Origin: Lutibacter litoralis
GTDB taxonomy: Bacteria; Bacteroidota; Bacteroidia; Flavobacteriales; Flavobacteriaceae
Length of the DNA stretch: 64,000 bases
Direction: 5' to 3'
NCBI RefSeq assembly: GCF_014646675.1
Contig: NZ_BMNS01000007.1
Location: 1 to 64,000, forward strand
Positions within the stretch are counted from its first letter, which is position 1. Every line of letters starts with the position of its first letter. Both the position numbers and the translations under genes were made by a program. This document shows, piece by piece, positions 42,717 through 52,274 of the stretch. The notes beneath the pieces were generated by a model. It was given only the letters and a program-made list of their open reading frames with translations, searched no databases and was not told where the DNA came from.

Positions 42717-43786
42717 AATCAAACAAAAAATACAAGTACACAAAAACCATAAGAAACTGGCTTTTGTTGGGGTTGATAATGTTAATTGGACAAGTTATTA
42801 TTGGTGGAATTACTAGGTTAACGGGTTCTGGACTTTCAATAACACGTTGGGATATTATTACAGGAGTTATTCCACCACTAAATGCTGAAGAATGGTTGCA
42901 TGAATTTAATTTATATAAAGAAACACCTCAGTTTCACAAAATAAATTCTACATTTACTATACAAGATTTTAAATTTATTTATTTCTGGGAATATTTTCAT
43001 AGACTTTGGGTACGCGCTTTAGGGTTTATATTTTTAATCCCTTTTCTAATTTTTGTGGTTAGAAAAAAAATTAATGGCTATTTAATTAAAAGACTTGGAT
43101 TAGTAGTTTTTTTAACAATTTTAACTGCTTCGGCTGGTTGGATTATGGTAAAAAGCGGATTGGTAAACAGGCCTTGGGTAAATGCTTACAAACTCACAAT
43201 ACATTTTATGCTAGCCTTGTTAGTAATAACAGCAATGGTAAAAACTATTGCAGATGTATATAATTTTGGAACGCGTAAAGCAAACAAATCTAGAAAAATA
43301 GTTTCATTAGTTTTGGTAATTACTTTTATTCAAATGATTTTTGCAGGACTAATGTCTGGTATGCGAGCTGGTTTGTATTATCCAAGTTGGCCAAATATGA
43401 ATGGTGAATTTTTGCCAGCAGTCTTATTAAATTCTGAAAACTGGATTTGGGAAAATATGATAAATTACGATAGCTATTTATTTGCACCAGCATTTATACA
43501 ATTTACGCATAGAATGTTGGCTTATTTATTATTAGTAATTACAATTTACATGTTTTTGAAGCTTCGTAATAAAATTACAGTATTTAGTAAGAACTGGTTG
43601 AATACTATCTTGTTTTTACTAATATTACAAGTTGTTTTGGGAATATTAACGGTACTTAATGTTGAGGGTAAAATACCTTTGTTTTTAGGTACAAGTCACC
43701 AATTGGTGGGTGTGTTATTTTTAATAAGTTTGTTGTTTTTAAATTACTCTTTAAGGGAACAAAAGAATAAAAAAACTCCAATTTAA
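42707..43786 (+). CDS. ctaA: Heme A synthase, COX15/CtaA family
   Basis: 359 residues, eight predicted membrane helices. Conserved His/Glu pairs lie in EYFHRLWVRALG and FTHRMLAYLL, with the early motif GGITRLTGSGLSI. It oxidises heme O to heme A for cytochrome oxidase. It is downstream of gldD with overlapping frames; the stop lies in a terminator stem. Confidence 0.94.
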   Translation: MEIKSNKKYKYTKTIRNWLLLGLIMLIGQVIIGGITRLTGSGLSITRWDIITGVIPPLNAEEWLHEFNLYKETPQFHKINSTFTIQDFKFIYFWEYFHRLWVRALGFIFLIPFLIFVVRKKINGYLIKRLGLVVFLTILTASAGWIMVKSGLVNRPWVNAYKLTIHFMLALLVITAMVKTIADVYNFGTRKANKSRKIVSLVLVITFIQMIFAGLMSGMRAGLYYPSWPNMNGEFLPAVLLNSENWIWENMINYDSYLFAPAFIQFTHRMLAYLLLVITIYMFLKLRNKITVFSKNWLNTILFLLILQVVLGILTVLNVEGKIPLFLGTSHQLVGVLFLISLLFLNYSLREQKNKKTPI

Positions 43787-43800
43787 TAATTGGAGTTTTA
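43772..43800 (+). terminator. Terminator after ctaA, overlapping the stop
   Basis: Stem AAACTCCAATT / AATTGGAGTTT with TAAT loop and T run. Confidence 0.75.
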
Positions 43801-43821
43801 AAATTTTAAAAAAAGAATTTA

Positions 43822-44154
43822 TTATTTTATAACATCTTCAACTTCTTTTTTAACTTTTTCAGCTCCTTCTTTTACAGCTTCGGCACCTTCTTTTACAGTT
43901 TCTTTAACAGTCTCCGAAGCTTCTTTTGCATCAGCACTTAAAGAGTCAACAGCTTTTTCAACACCTTCTTTAAGGCTCTCTGCACCTTCTTCTACAGCGT
44001 CTTTAGCTTCTTCGGCAGCATCTTTAACACCATCCGCAGCAGCCTCAACTTCAGTTGAAACAGCGTCTTTTAGTTCTTTCTTCTCAGTTTCTTTACAAGA
44101 AATTGTAATTACACTAACTATTGCAATTGCAATTAATAGTTTAAATGTTTTCAT
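43822..44154 (-). CDS. Lipoprotein with amphipathic helical repeats
   Basis: 110 residues. Lipobox Cys at residue 20 (ISCKETEK). The rest is a run of near-repeats built on KDAVEEGAESLKEGVEKA and KEASETVKETVKEGAEAVKE: Ala/Glu/Lys/Val-rich 11-residue periodicity like apolipoproteins and LEA proteins. It should form long amphipathic helices at the membrane. Function is unknown; envelope protection is a guess. Confidence 0.8.
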   Translation of the reverse strand: MKTFKLLIAIAIVSVITISCKETEKKELKDAVSTEVEAAADGVKDAAEEAKDAVEEGAESLKEGVEKAVDSLSADAKEASETVKETVKEGAEAVKEGAEKVKKEVEDVIK

Positions 44155-44229
44155 TTTTAAATTGATTTTTGAATTAATTAATTACAAATTAACAACAAAT
44201 TCTTTACTAAGAATATAATTTTTGAATTT

Positions 44230-44625
44230 TTATTCTATAACATCTTTATTTTCAGAAGTTTCCTTAATTATTAAATCTATTTCTGTAGATTTAGATACCG
44301 AGTATAAATCTCCACCTGCTATTTTGTTGATTTTTTCAGCAATAGCTTCTTTATTTAACTTGTTAGAATCAAAAGTAAAAAGTCCTTTTTTAGATTCAAA
44401 ATCTACTTTCGTGTAGGTAATACCTTCTACTTTAGAAAGTTTAGATTGTATTAACCTAGCGCATCCTATTTCGCAGGTCATTCCTTCAATTTCAACCTCA
44501 ATACTTTTGTAATTGGCTGCCACCTCAGGTTTTTCAGTTTCGTTTTTAGTTTCTAAAGATTTTTTTTCAGTTTCATTACAAGAAAACGCTGCAAAAATAA
44601 AAAGAAGAACGATTAACTTTTTCAT
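44230..44625 (-). CDS. Lipoprotein with a heavy-metal-associated (HMA) domain
   Basis: 131 residues. Lipobox Cys at residue 16. An HMA-type ferredoxin-like fold follows from about residue 40. The metal motif is GMTCEIGC, i.e. CxxxC where most HMA domains have CxxC. It presumably handles copper or another soft metal in the envelope. Confidence 0.83.
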   Translation of the reverse strand: MKKLIVLLFIFAAFSCNETEKKSLETKNETEKPEVAANYKSIEVEIEGMTCEIGCARLIQSKLSKVEGITYTKVDFESKKGLFTFDSNKLNKEAIAEKINKIAGGDLYSVSKSTEIDLIIKETSENKDVIE

Positions 44626-44716
44626 AATTAGCTTAATTTTAAATATTTAAACAAAAGTAGCAACTAATAATTTCAAATCCGAATATTTATCCGAATTTTG
44701 CATTTTATTAACAACA

Positions 44717-45589
44717 ATGGAAAATAAAAATTTACGTTGGGTTTATCTAGCTACACTTGCTTTAATTTGGGGAAGCTCTTTTATTCTAATGAAGAGAGCG
44801 TTATTAGTTTTATCACCAATACAAGTTGGTGCCTTAAGAACATTATTTACAGCTATATTTTTAATTTTAATTGGAGGTAAAAAAATATTTAAAATTAAAA
44901 GACGTCATTGGTATTATTTAACTTTAAATGGTTTTTTAGGTACTTTTTTTCCCGCTTTTTTGTTTGCCTTTGCCATTGATAAAATTGACAGTTCTATTGC
45001 TTCAATTTTAAATTCTTTAACACCATTAAACACGTTAATTTTTGGAGCTCTGGTTTTTGGATTTAGTTTTAGGAAACGACAATTAATAGGAGTTTTAATT
45101 GGCTTAATTGGTACTTTAATGCTTATTTTAAAAGGGGCTGAGTTAAATCCCAATCAAGATTATTTTTATGCAAGTTTTATTTTAATAGCTTCAATTGGTT
45201 ATGCACTAAATGTTAATATTTTAAAAAAGTATTTATTTGATCTAGATGCTTTAAGTATTACTGTAGCTAATTTTGTATTGCTTATAATTCCTACCTTAAT
45301 TGTGTTGTGGTTTACAAACTTTTTTGAATCTTTTGAACTTAATGAGTCCACTAAAAAAGGGATGTTTTATTTAGCAATTTTAGCTGTTTTTGGTACTGGT
45401 TTGGCGAAAATTATGTTTAACAGATTAATACAAATATCTACACCAATATTCTCATCTTCAGTTACATACTTAATACCAATTGTAGCAATTACTTGGGGAA
45501 TTTTAGATGGAGAAAAAATAACTTTATTTCAAGTTGTTTCAGGTGCTATTATAATGTTTGGGGTTTATTTGGTAAACAAATCTAAATAA
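44717..45589 (+). CDS. EamA/DMT-family transporter
   Basis: 290 residues, ten membrane helices in two EamA halves (ALIWGSSFILMKRALLVLSPIQVGALRTLF, then PIFSSSVTYLIPIVAITWGILDGE). Drug/metabolite exporters; substrate unknown. Strong terminator after it. Confidence 0.9.
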   Translation: MENKNLRWVYLATLALIWGSSFILMKRALLVLSPIQVGALRTLFTAIFLILIGGKKIFKIKRRHWYYLTLNGFLGTFFPAFLFAFAIDKIDSSIASILNSLTPLNTLIFGALVFGFSFRKRQLIGVLIGLIGTLMLILKGAELNPNQDYFYASFILIASIGYALNVNILKKYLFDLDALSITVANFVLLIIPTLIVLWFTNFFESFELNESTKKGMFYLAILAVFGTGLAKIMFNRLIQISTPIFSSSVTYLIPIVAITWGILDGEKITLFQVVSGAIIMFGVYLVNKSK

Positions 45590-45633
45590 AAAAGGCTGTC
45601 TAAAAAATGTTTCTTTTTAGACAGCCTTTTTTT
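45587..45633. terminator. Strong terminator between DMT and M16 genes
   Basis: GGCTGTCT (45594-45601) and the following A run pair with TTTTTAGACAGCC (from 45614), followed by a long T run. A and T runs on both sides serve the convergent genes. Confidence 0.85.
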
Positions 45634-45654
45634 AATATTTTAGAAGTTGAAGTA

Positions 45655-48600
45655 TTAAAAATCTTCTTCAGAAACTCCTTCGTTTACTTTAGCATCAATT
45701 AATTTAAATTCAACTTTTTGAGGACCTAAACTACCAGTCTTTGTTCCTGCAAATTTAACTCCGTTAAATTCTTTATAATCGCTATAGGTTGCTTCAGTTT
45801 TTTGAGTTTGACCACCCATACTTACTGTTTGTACTTCTTTTACTTTTAAACCAGTTTCAACATCAAAATAAATATCAGTAGAAACAATTTCTCCTTTTGT
45901 AGATATTACATAAGCATCTTTACCATCTAAAGATTCAATACCAGACAATTTTGAGTTTTCGTTGTTTAGTAACCCCATTTCTAAGAAAGTACCTAAAGTG
46001 TTTGTCATTTCAGAAGCCATATTTTCTGGTAATGGTTGTTTGTTCATAGTAACACCGTCTTTACTCATAACTATCTTTTGCATTACATTACCACCCATAC
46101 TAGTTTCGTTAGCATATTTAGTAGCTGTTCTTTTTTCAGTACTTGAAATTACACTACCCATTACTTCTGCTTCATACGTAACTAGTGTGCTTTCTAGAGC
46201 TTTAATTTTATCTGCTCCACCAATCGCATTAAAATAACCATCAATTACAGATTGCTTAGTAACGTCATCAGCAATTGCTACTGATTTTTCTGAAGCTTTC
46301 TTGGCTGCAGCTGCTGCTTTTAAAATTGACTCTTCGGTTGGTTTAAAAATTACTTCGTAAGTTTTTGCGTTTGTAACTAAATTCTTTGTATATTTTTGAA
46401 TGTCTTTAATAGTAATGTTATTAACAATTTCTTCGAAATTTTCAGGATCATTCATATTATAATCTTCACGGTAAAAGTTTCTTAATAAACTCATATCATA
46501 TCTATTATAATTTTTTTGATCTTCTCTTTCTTTTTTATAATTAGTTAATGTTTTATCAAGATCTAATTGTTGAATATCTCCGTTTGCTATTTTTTTAATT
46601 TCATTGTGAACAATACCAACTAGCTTTTCAACTTTTTCTGGATCACAATCAAACGAAACGGAAATTGAAGCTTCATTTATTGGTCTTTTAGAGATACTAC
46701 TTCTAGCGGAAGCACCGTAAGTTCCTCCTTCTTCTTCTCTAAGTGTTTCGGTATATCTCAATTGCAGAATATCTCCTAAAGCTTTTGCAAGCATCGCATT
46801 TTTTAGAGAGTATTTCATGTTGTTTTTATACGAAACTCTTACAGAACTTTTAGGGTCTTCCATTTTAAGAAAAATATCCTTATCAATGGCATTTGAAACC
46901 CAGTTAACAGAATTGTCTTTCCACATTTCCATTTCTTGATTTGTGTCTAGACTAGCAATATATTTTTCTAATAAAGGTTTTAGGCTCTCTTTTTCAACAT
47001 CTCCAACAATAAAAAATTCAAAATCAGCTGCATTATTAAATCTCTCTAAATAAATTTGTTTAGATTTTTCAAATGACATCTCATCTACTAAATCTTGGTT
47101 AAAAATACGTTGTGTTGGGTGATTTTTACCGTAAAGTGTAGTTGTTAAACTATCGTTCATTTTTTCACTAATATTCTCGCTTCTTCTAATCAGATAGTTT
47201 TTTACATTTTCCATTAAAACTTTATATGCATCTTCTTCAAAACGAGGTTTTTCAAAAGTTAAATAAACCATTTGAAGCATTGTTTCAACATCTTTTGTTG
47301 AAGATGATCCTGAAACACTTTCAGATAAAGAAGAAATATTAACCGACGTAGATGCCGTTTTTCCTGCAAGTACTTTAGGTAAATCTGTTCTTGAAAAATC
47401 TCCTAAACCAGAAAACTGGGCTACACCAGTTGTAAGTGCTGCAGATGCCAATAAAACATCGTCTATTAACGAATTTCCACCGTAACTTATGGCACTTAAT
47501 TTTACGTCATTTTCGTTCTTATCAGCAAATTTATAGTGAACTTTTATGCCATTACTTAAGGTAAAAGTAGTTGCCTCAATTTCTTTATTAAAGTTTTCTG
47601 AAACTATTTTACCTTCATTTATCTCTACACCTGAAATTAGTGTTTTTCCGCTGAAAGAATCTTTATAAGCAGTTATTGAATTATCATTTTCCACTTCGTT
47701 AATAATCGCTAAAGTACTTTCTTTAGTTAAATTATTATTTCCTTTTACACCAGTTACAACAATAGCTCTATTGTTTTTTGTGTATAATGGTTTTAGGAAA
47801 TTGTTAACCTCTTCTAAATCAATAGTTTCAAGAATATTTTTTGCAATTTCATATTCTTCAACTAGATCTGTCATTGTTTCATTCTCAAGGTAATTTTGTT
47901 GAATTGTTCTAATAATTCTTCCGTGAGAAATATCGTTTATTTTAGCAATTTGAGTTTCGTAGTTGTTTTTTATTTGAGCAATTGTTCTGCTTATTTCTGC
48001 TTCAGTAAAACCAAATTTAACTGCTCTGTTTAACTCTGTTAAAGCAGCTTTAAAAGCTTCGTGTTGTTGGTTTGGTTTAGGATAAACTGCAAGGCTAAGT
48101 TGTTTTTTTGTTCTTACAAAATTTCCATAATTAAAACGTGCCGCCATAAAAGGAGCATCTGGTTTTTCAGTTATTTCACTTATTCTAGAAGATAACATGG
48201 TTCGAACCATGCTATTAATTAATGATTCTTTTAAATCTTTAACGGTTTGATCTGCTAACGATCTAGGATGATTTATGGTAAATGAAATATTTGAAGTTGT
48301 TACTTCTTCGTCCATACCAACTGTAAATAACATTTCTTCATTATCCGGAATTTCAACTAAAAAACGCTCTTTTGGGTTTTCTACAGCCGGAATATTTGAA
48401 AATTGTTTGATGATTTTTTGCTCAATTTCATCCACATCAATATCTCCAACTATTGCAATTGCTTGTAAATCTGTCCTATACCAGTCATGGTAGAAGTCTC
48501 TTAAAGCTTTGTATTCAAAACCTTCTACAATATCCATTAAACCAATTGGTAAACGTTCAGAGTATTTAGAATTGCCAAACATAACTGGAAGTGTTTGTTC

Positions 48601-49137
48601 TAAAATTCTCATTTGTCCGTTTTGTCTTGTTCTCCACTCCTCTTTAATTACACCTCTTTCGGCATCAATTTCTTCGTCGGTAAGCAACAGATAATTAGAC
48701 CAATCGTTTAAAATTAATAAGGCAGTATCTACTAAACCATCTTTAGTAGGAATGTTGTCTAAGTTATACACAGTTTCATCAAAACCTGTGTATGCGTTAA
48801 TGTCTTTTCCAAATACAGCTCCGTGTTTTTGAAGCGTATTTAAAATACCTTTTCCGGCAAAGTTCTTTGTTCCATTAAATGCCATATGTTCTAAAAAGTG
48901 AGCCAACCCTTGTTGGTCATCATTTTCTAATACTGAACCAACATTTTGAATTATATAATAACTAGCTGCATTTTTAGTTACATCCGTATTATAAATATAA
49001 TAAGTCATTCCATTTTCTAGTACCCCTTTTTTAATTTTCTGGTTTACAGGTAATGGTTCTTCTAAATTTACTTTTTGCGCAAAAGTGTTAAAACTTAAAA
49101 TTAGCGCGAAAAAGCTTAAACAATAAAATTTTCTCAT
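45655..49137 (-). CDS. Large M16-family zinc peptidase with an extra C-terminal domain
   Basis: 1160 residues, exported (signal to about residue 21). Inverted zinc motif HxxEH is H80-F-L-E83-H84, with a downstream Glu ligand in the EEWRTRQNGQ region. A second, degenerate M16 half follows from about residue 530. After residue about 950 a separate domain begins (VIDGYFNAIGGADKIKAL) and resembles the outer-membrane lipoprotein-sorting-like fold (LolA/LolB-like) seen at the end of Bacteroidota M16 proteins. It likely digests peptides in the periplasm. Confidence 0.92.
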   Translation of the reverse strand: MRKFYCLSFFALILSFNTFAQKVNLEEPLPVNQKIKKGVLENGMTYYIYNTDVTKNAASYYIIQNVGSVLENDDQQGLAHFLEHMAFNGTKNFAGKGILNTLQKHGAVFGKDINAYTGFDETVYNLDNIPTKDGLVDTALLILNDWSNYLLLTDEEIDAERGVIKEEWRTRQNGQMRILEQTLPVMFGNSKYSERLPIGLMDIVEGFEYKALRDFYHDWYRTDLQAIAIVGDIDVDEIEQKIIKQFSNIPAVENPKERFLVEIPDNEEMLFTVGMDEEVTTSNISFTINHPRSLADQTVKDLKESLINSMVRTMLSSRISEITEKPDAPFMAARFNYGNFVRTKKQLSLAVYPKPNQQHEAFKAALTELNRAVKFGFTEAEISRTIAQIKNNYETQIAKINDISHGRIIRTIQQNYLENETMTDLVEEYEIAKNILETIDLEEVNNFLKPLYTKNNRAIVVTGVKGNNNLTKESTLAIINEVENDNSITAYKDSFSGKTLISGVEINEGKIVSENFNKEIEATTFTLSNGIKVHYKFADKNENDVKLSAISYGGNSLIDDVLLASAALTTGVAQFSGLGDFSRTDLPKVLAGKTASTSVNISSLSESVSGSSSTKDVETMLQMVYLTFEKPRFEEDAYKVLMENVKNYLIRRSENISEKMNDSLTTTLYGKNHPTQRIFNQDLVDEMSFEKSKQIYLERFNNAADFEFFIVGDVEKESLKPLLEKYIASLDTNQEMEMWKDNSVNWVSNAIDKDIFLKMEDPKSSVRVSYKNNMKYSLKNAMLAKALGDILQLRYTETLREEEGGTYGASARSSISKRPINEASISVSFDCDPEKVEKLVGIVHNEIKKIANGDIQQLDLDKTLTNYKKEREDQKNYNRYDMSLLRNFYREDYNMNDPENFEEIVNNITIKDIQKYTKNLVTNAKTYEVIFKPTEESILKAAAAAKKASEKSVAIADDVTKQSVIDGYFNAIGGADKIKALESTLVTYEAEVMGSVISSTEKRTATKYANETSMGGNVMQKIVMSKDGVTMNKQPLPENMASEMTNTLGTFLEMGLLNNENSKLSGIESLDGKDAYVISTKGEIVSTDIYFDVETGLKVKEVQTVSMGGQTQKTEATYSDYKEFNGVKFAGTKTGSLGPQKVEFKLIDAKVNEGVSEEDF

Positions 49138-49455
49138 AGGTGTTGATTTGATAGAATTAAGATTAAATATTACATACTTGTAGCATGTTTTTTCTTTTTG
49201 TTACATTTTTTTTAAAAGAAGATGTAGGATTCTTTAAATTGAATTTTAAGAATCAAATTTAAAAAACTTTTATCCTTTTTAAGTTCATTTCGAATAAATT
49301 AACTAAACATTAAGAGAATATAGTTTAAGAGGTTAAAAATGAGGACTTTCTTATAGTTAATTTTGTTTTGCTGAATAAGAAAAAAACTTTATATTTGCAC
49401 CCGCCTTAATTGAAAAGGTAATTATTTATTAATAAAGCGAATAAAAACTATACGT
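49138..49455. promoter_or_regulatory. Divergent region between the M16 gene and rplU, with the rplU promoter
   Basis: A 318-nt AT-rich stretch. TATATTTG at 49390-49397 is the -7 element for rplU, leaving a leader of roughly 50 nt with the palindrome TTTATTAATAAA (49426-49437) near the start. No gene, tRNA or riboswitch is visible in the rest. Confidence 0.55.
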
Positions 49456-49959
49456 ATGTATGCAATTGTAGAAATAGCAGGGCAGCAGTTTAAAGTAGCG
49501 AAAGACCAAAAGGTTTACGTACATCGTTTACAAGAAGCAGAAGGAAACAAAGTTTCTTTTGATAAAGTTCTTCTTTTAGATAACGATGGTGCAGTAACAG
49601 TTGGCGCCCCAGCTATCCAAGGAGCCGAAGTAACGGCTAAAATTTTAGGTCACTTACAAGGTGATAAAGTAATCGTTTTCAAAAAGAAACGAAGAAAAGG
49701 ATACAGAAAAAAGAATGGTCACCGCCAAGCTTTAACTGAAATTCAAATTGAAAGTATTGCTGAAAGTGGTGCTAAAAAAGCAGCTCCTAAAAAAGAAGCA
49801 GCTCCAAAAGCAGAGAAAGCTGTAGAACCAAAGGCAGATGCATCGAACGATTTAAGTTCAATGACAGTTGCTGAATTAAAAGCTTTAGCTAAAGAAAAAG
49901 GTCTTGAAGGCTACACTTCTTTAAAGAAAGCTGAGTTAATTGAAGCATTAAGTAAATAA
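49456..49959 (+). CDS. rplU: 50S ribosomal protein L21 with C-terminal extension
   Basis: 167 residues; the L21 core is the first 103 ([20 protein letters not shown], then [16 protein letters not shown]). After a Lys/Ala/Pro-rich linker, the last 35 residues ([21 protein letters not shown], then [14 protein letters not shown]) form a Rho_N/SAP-like helical unit, not part of the classical L21. Start of the rplU-rpmA operon. Confidence 0.97.
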   Translation: MYAIVEIAGQQFKVAKDQKVYVHRLQEAEGNKVSFDKVLLLDNDGAVTVGAPAIQGAEVTAKILGHLQGDKVIVFKKKRRKGYRKKNGHRQALTEIQIESIAESGAKKAAPKKEAAPKAEKAVEPKADASNDLSSMTVAELKALAKEKGLEGYTSLKKAELIEALSK

Positions 49960-49986
49960 GAACTAACATTTTAAAACCATAACATC

Positions 49987-50247
49987 ATGGCACATAAAAA
50001 AGGAGTAGGTAGTTCGAAGAATGGTAGAGAATCAGAATCGAAACGACTAGGAGTAAAAATATTTGGCGGACAAGCTGCTATTGCAGGTAACATTATTATC
50101 CGTCAAAGAGGAACTCAACACCACCCTGGTGAAAACGTATATATGGGAAAAGATCATACTTTACACGCAAAAGTGGATGGTTTGGTAAAATTCCAAAAGA
50201 AAAAAGACAACAGATCTTATGTTTCTATTGAGCCTTTTGAAGCTTAA
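49987..50247 (+). CDS. rpmA: 50S ribosomal protein L27
   Basis: 86 residues. The N-terminus [16 protein letters not shown] is the usual one that reaches the peptidyl-transferase centre; the GDHT-like [13 protein letters not shown] motif follows. Confidence 0.98.
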   Translation: MAHKKGVGSSKNGRESESKRLGVKIFGGQAAIAGNIIIRQRGTQHHPGENVYMGKDHTLHAKVDGLVKFQKKKDNRSYVSIEPFEA

Positions 50248-50268
50248 GAAATAATTTTCTTTAAATTT

Positions 50269-50309
50269 TTAAAAACTCCCAAACTAGTAAAAAGTTTGGG
50301 GGTTTTTTT
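50269..50309 (+). terminator. Terminator of rplU-rpmA
   Basis: Stem ACTCCCAAACT / AGTTTGGGGGT with T7 run, 20-30 nt after the rpmA stop. Confidence 0.85.
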
Positions 50310-50323
50310 ATGAGCTTATTTTG

Positions 50324-50331
50324 TACATTTG
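50324..50331 (+). promoter_or_regulatory. -7 element (TACATTTG) of waaA
   Basis: TACATTTG lies 8 nt before the ATG at 50339. An in-frame TTG at 50321 overlaps it, so that start is rejected. The mRNA would have a very short leader. Confidence 0.55.
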
Positions 50332-50338
50332 CTATCTT

Positions 50339-51571
50339 ATGTACTTTTTATACAACATACTTATTTTTAAAGCCAGTTTAATTTTAAAAATACTGGCACT
50401 TTTCAATAAAAAAATAAAATTTTTTGTTGATGGACGTAAACAAACTTTTACAAAATTAAAACAGCATATTAAAAAAACAGACCATGTAATTTGGATGCAT
50501 TGTGCTTCATTAGGAGAATTTGAACAAGGCAGACCAATTTTAGAAAAATTAAAAGAAAAATATCCCACAAAAAAGATTGTATTAACTTTTTTTTCGCCAT
50601 CGGGTTACGAGGTTAGAAAAAATTACAACGGAGCAGATGTAGTATGCTATTTACCGTTAGATTCTGTTAAAAATGCTAAAAGATTTCTAGATATTATTCA
50701 TCCAGAAACTGCAATTTTTGTAAAATATGAATTTTGGCCAAACTTATTAAAAGAATTAAAGGTTAGAAATATTGACACCATTTTAATTTCAGGTATTTTT
50801 AGAAAAAATCAAGTGTTTTTTAAATGGTATGGCGGTTTTATGCGAAAAGCTTTAAGAGCATTCTCTTACTTTTTTGTGCAAGATAAATCATCTGAAAACT
50901 TATTAAAAAGTATAAAAATTGAGCATGTGAGAGCTTGTGGAGATACTCGTTTTGATAGAGTTTATGAAATTACAAAACAAGATAATACACTCGATTTTAT
51001 TTCAAAATTTAAGAATAATACCTACACATTGGTTGCAGGAAGCACTTGGAAAGAAGATGAGGAATTACTAGTTGATTACATAAATAACAAGGCTTCAGCA
51101 AAAGAAAAGTTTATTATTGCGCCTCATAATATAAATGCAAAAGATATTCAAGAATTAAAAAAATCGATTACTAAAAAGGTTGTTTTATTTTCAGAAAAAG
51201 AAGATAGAGAGCTTCAAGAATATCAAGTTTTTATTATTGATACTATCGGGATTTTAACAAAAGTGTACAGTTATGCTGATATTGCTTATGTTGGTGGAGG
51301 TTATACAAAATCTGGAGTCCATAATGTGTTAGAGCCAGCAACTTTTGGTGTACCAATAATTGTTGGACCAAATTATAGTAAATTTATTGAAGTAATAGAA
51401 TTAGTTGCTAAAGAGGCTTGTTTTTCAGTAAATAATTCTCAAAAATTATCCGTACTTTTAAGCAGTTTTTTTAGTGATAAAATTAAAAGATTAGAAACAG
51501 GTTCAAAAGCATTGAATTATGTGATTAATAAAACAGGGTCTACCGCAAAAATTTTAAAATACTTAAAATGA
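50339..51571 (+). CDS. waaA: 3-deoxy-D-manno-octulosonic acid (Kdo) transferase
   Basis: 410 residues, ATG at 50339. GT30 fold: an N-terminal membrane anchor, then WMHCASLGEFEQGRP (acceptor/catalytic Glu), then the C-terminal NTP-sugar domain (VAGSTWKEDEELLV, EPATFGVPIIVGPNYSKF). It adds Kdo to lipid A in the cytoplasmic leaflet. It overlaps the Crp/Fnr gene by 4 nt. Confidence 0.95.
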   Translation: MYFLYNILIFKASLILKILALFNKKIKFFVDGRKQTFTKLKQHIKKTDHVIWMHCASLGEFEQGRPILEKLKEKYPTKKIVLTFFSPSGYEVRKNYNGADVVCYLPLDSVKNAKRFLDIIHPETAIFVKYEFWPNLLKELKVRNIDTILISGIFRKNQVFFKWYGGFMRKALRAFSYFFVQDKSSENLLKSIKIEHVRACGDTRFDRVYEITKQDNTLDFISKFKNNTYTLVAGSTWKEDEELLVDYINNKASAKEKFIIAPHNINAKDIQELKKSITKKVVLFSEKEDRELQEYQVFIIDTIGILTKVYSYADIAYVGGGYTKSGVHNVLEPATFGVPIIVGPNYSKFIEVIELVAKEACFSVNNSQKLSVLLSSFFSDKIKRLETGSKALNYVINKTGSTAKILKYLK

Positions 51572-52203
51572 TTAGAGAAAAATTAGAGAACTTTTATTCT
51601 TATGTTTTTGAAAAAGAATTATTAGATGAAATTGAGCAAGTTGGAGTGTATAAAAAATTACGTGAAAACGAATTGTTAGTTGATTTAGGTGATCAAATGA
51701 AAGGAGTTCCACTATTATTAGATGGTGCTATAAAAATTGTAAGAGAAGATAAAAAAGGTGAAGAAATATTGCTTTATTTTTTGGAAAAAGGCGATACCTG
51801 TGCAAGTTCGTTTGCTAGCGCAATTTCAAATGGAAAATGTGGTATTAGAGCAATTGCAGAAAAAGAATCTGAAATAATTTTCCTTCCAAAGGAAAAACTG
51901 GATGATTGGTTAGTTAAATACAAAAGTTGGAGAAATTTTGTAATAGATAGTTATAATATTCGTCTAAATGAAATGATGGAAACCATAGATACTTTGGCAT
52001 TTATGAAAATGGATGAGCGATTGTACAAATACCTTAAAGATAAAGCTCAAATATTGCGTGAAACTACTTTAAACACCACGCATCAAGATATTGCTTACGA
52101 TATGCATACCTCTCGAGTAGTAATTTCAAGGTTGTTAAAACAATTAGAGAATGAAGGTAAAATTAAGCTACACAGAAATAAAATTGAGATTTTAGAATTT
52201 TAA
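51568..52203 (+). CDS. Crp/Fnr-family transcriptional regulator 1
   Basis: 211 residues. Cyclic-nucleotide-binding-like domain (about 25-140), long linker helix, then a Crp-type HTH (TTHQDIAYDMHTSRVVISRLLKQLENEGKIKL). There are only two Cys (TCASSF and GKCGIR), so no Fnr-type [4Fe-4S] ligand set. It overlaps the waaA stop by 4 nt and stands 71 nt upstream of the YeeE genes; the palindromic site between them suggests direct control. Confidence 0.93.
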   Translation: MIREKLENFYSYVFEKELLDEIEQVGVYKKLRENELLVDLGDQMKGVPLLLDGAIKIVREDKKGEEILLYFLEKGDTCASSFASAISNGKCGIRAIAEKESEIIFLPKEKLDDWLVKYKSWRNFVIDSYNIRLNEMMETIDTLAFMKMDERLYKYLKDKAQILRETTLNTTHQDIAYDMHTSRVVISRLLKQLENEGKIKLHRNKIEILEF

Positions 52204-52233
52204 ATACGTAACAAAAGTTACATAACAACGTAT
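52204..52233. promoter_or_regulatory. Candidate Crp/Fnr site upstream of the YeeE gene
   Basis: Nested inverted repeats: ATACGT (52204-52209) with ACGTAT (52228-52233), GTAAC-N4-GTTAC (52208-52221), and GTTA-CA-TAAC (52217-52226). The core AGTTACATAAC (52216-52226) is almost the same as AGTTACAAAAC in the site upstream of the molybdoenzyme genes (61962-61972). Confidence 0.5.
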
Positions 52234-52274
52234 TTTATACAATACTTTTATAGTTCTAACTAATTAAATAAATT

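Noticed and set aside
43822-44154. Repeats in the lipoprotein gene as a DNA-level tandem repeat
   Set aside because: The repetition is mainly at protein level (Glu/Ala/Lys/Val periodicity); DNA copies differ too much for recent slippage.
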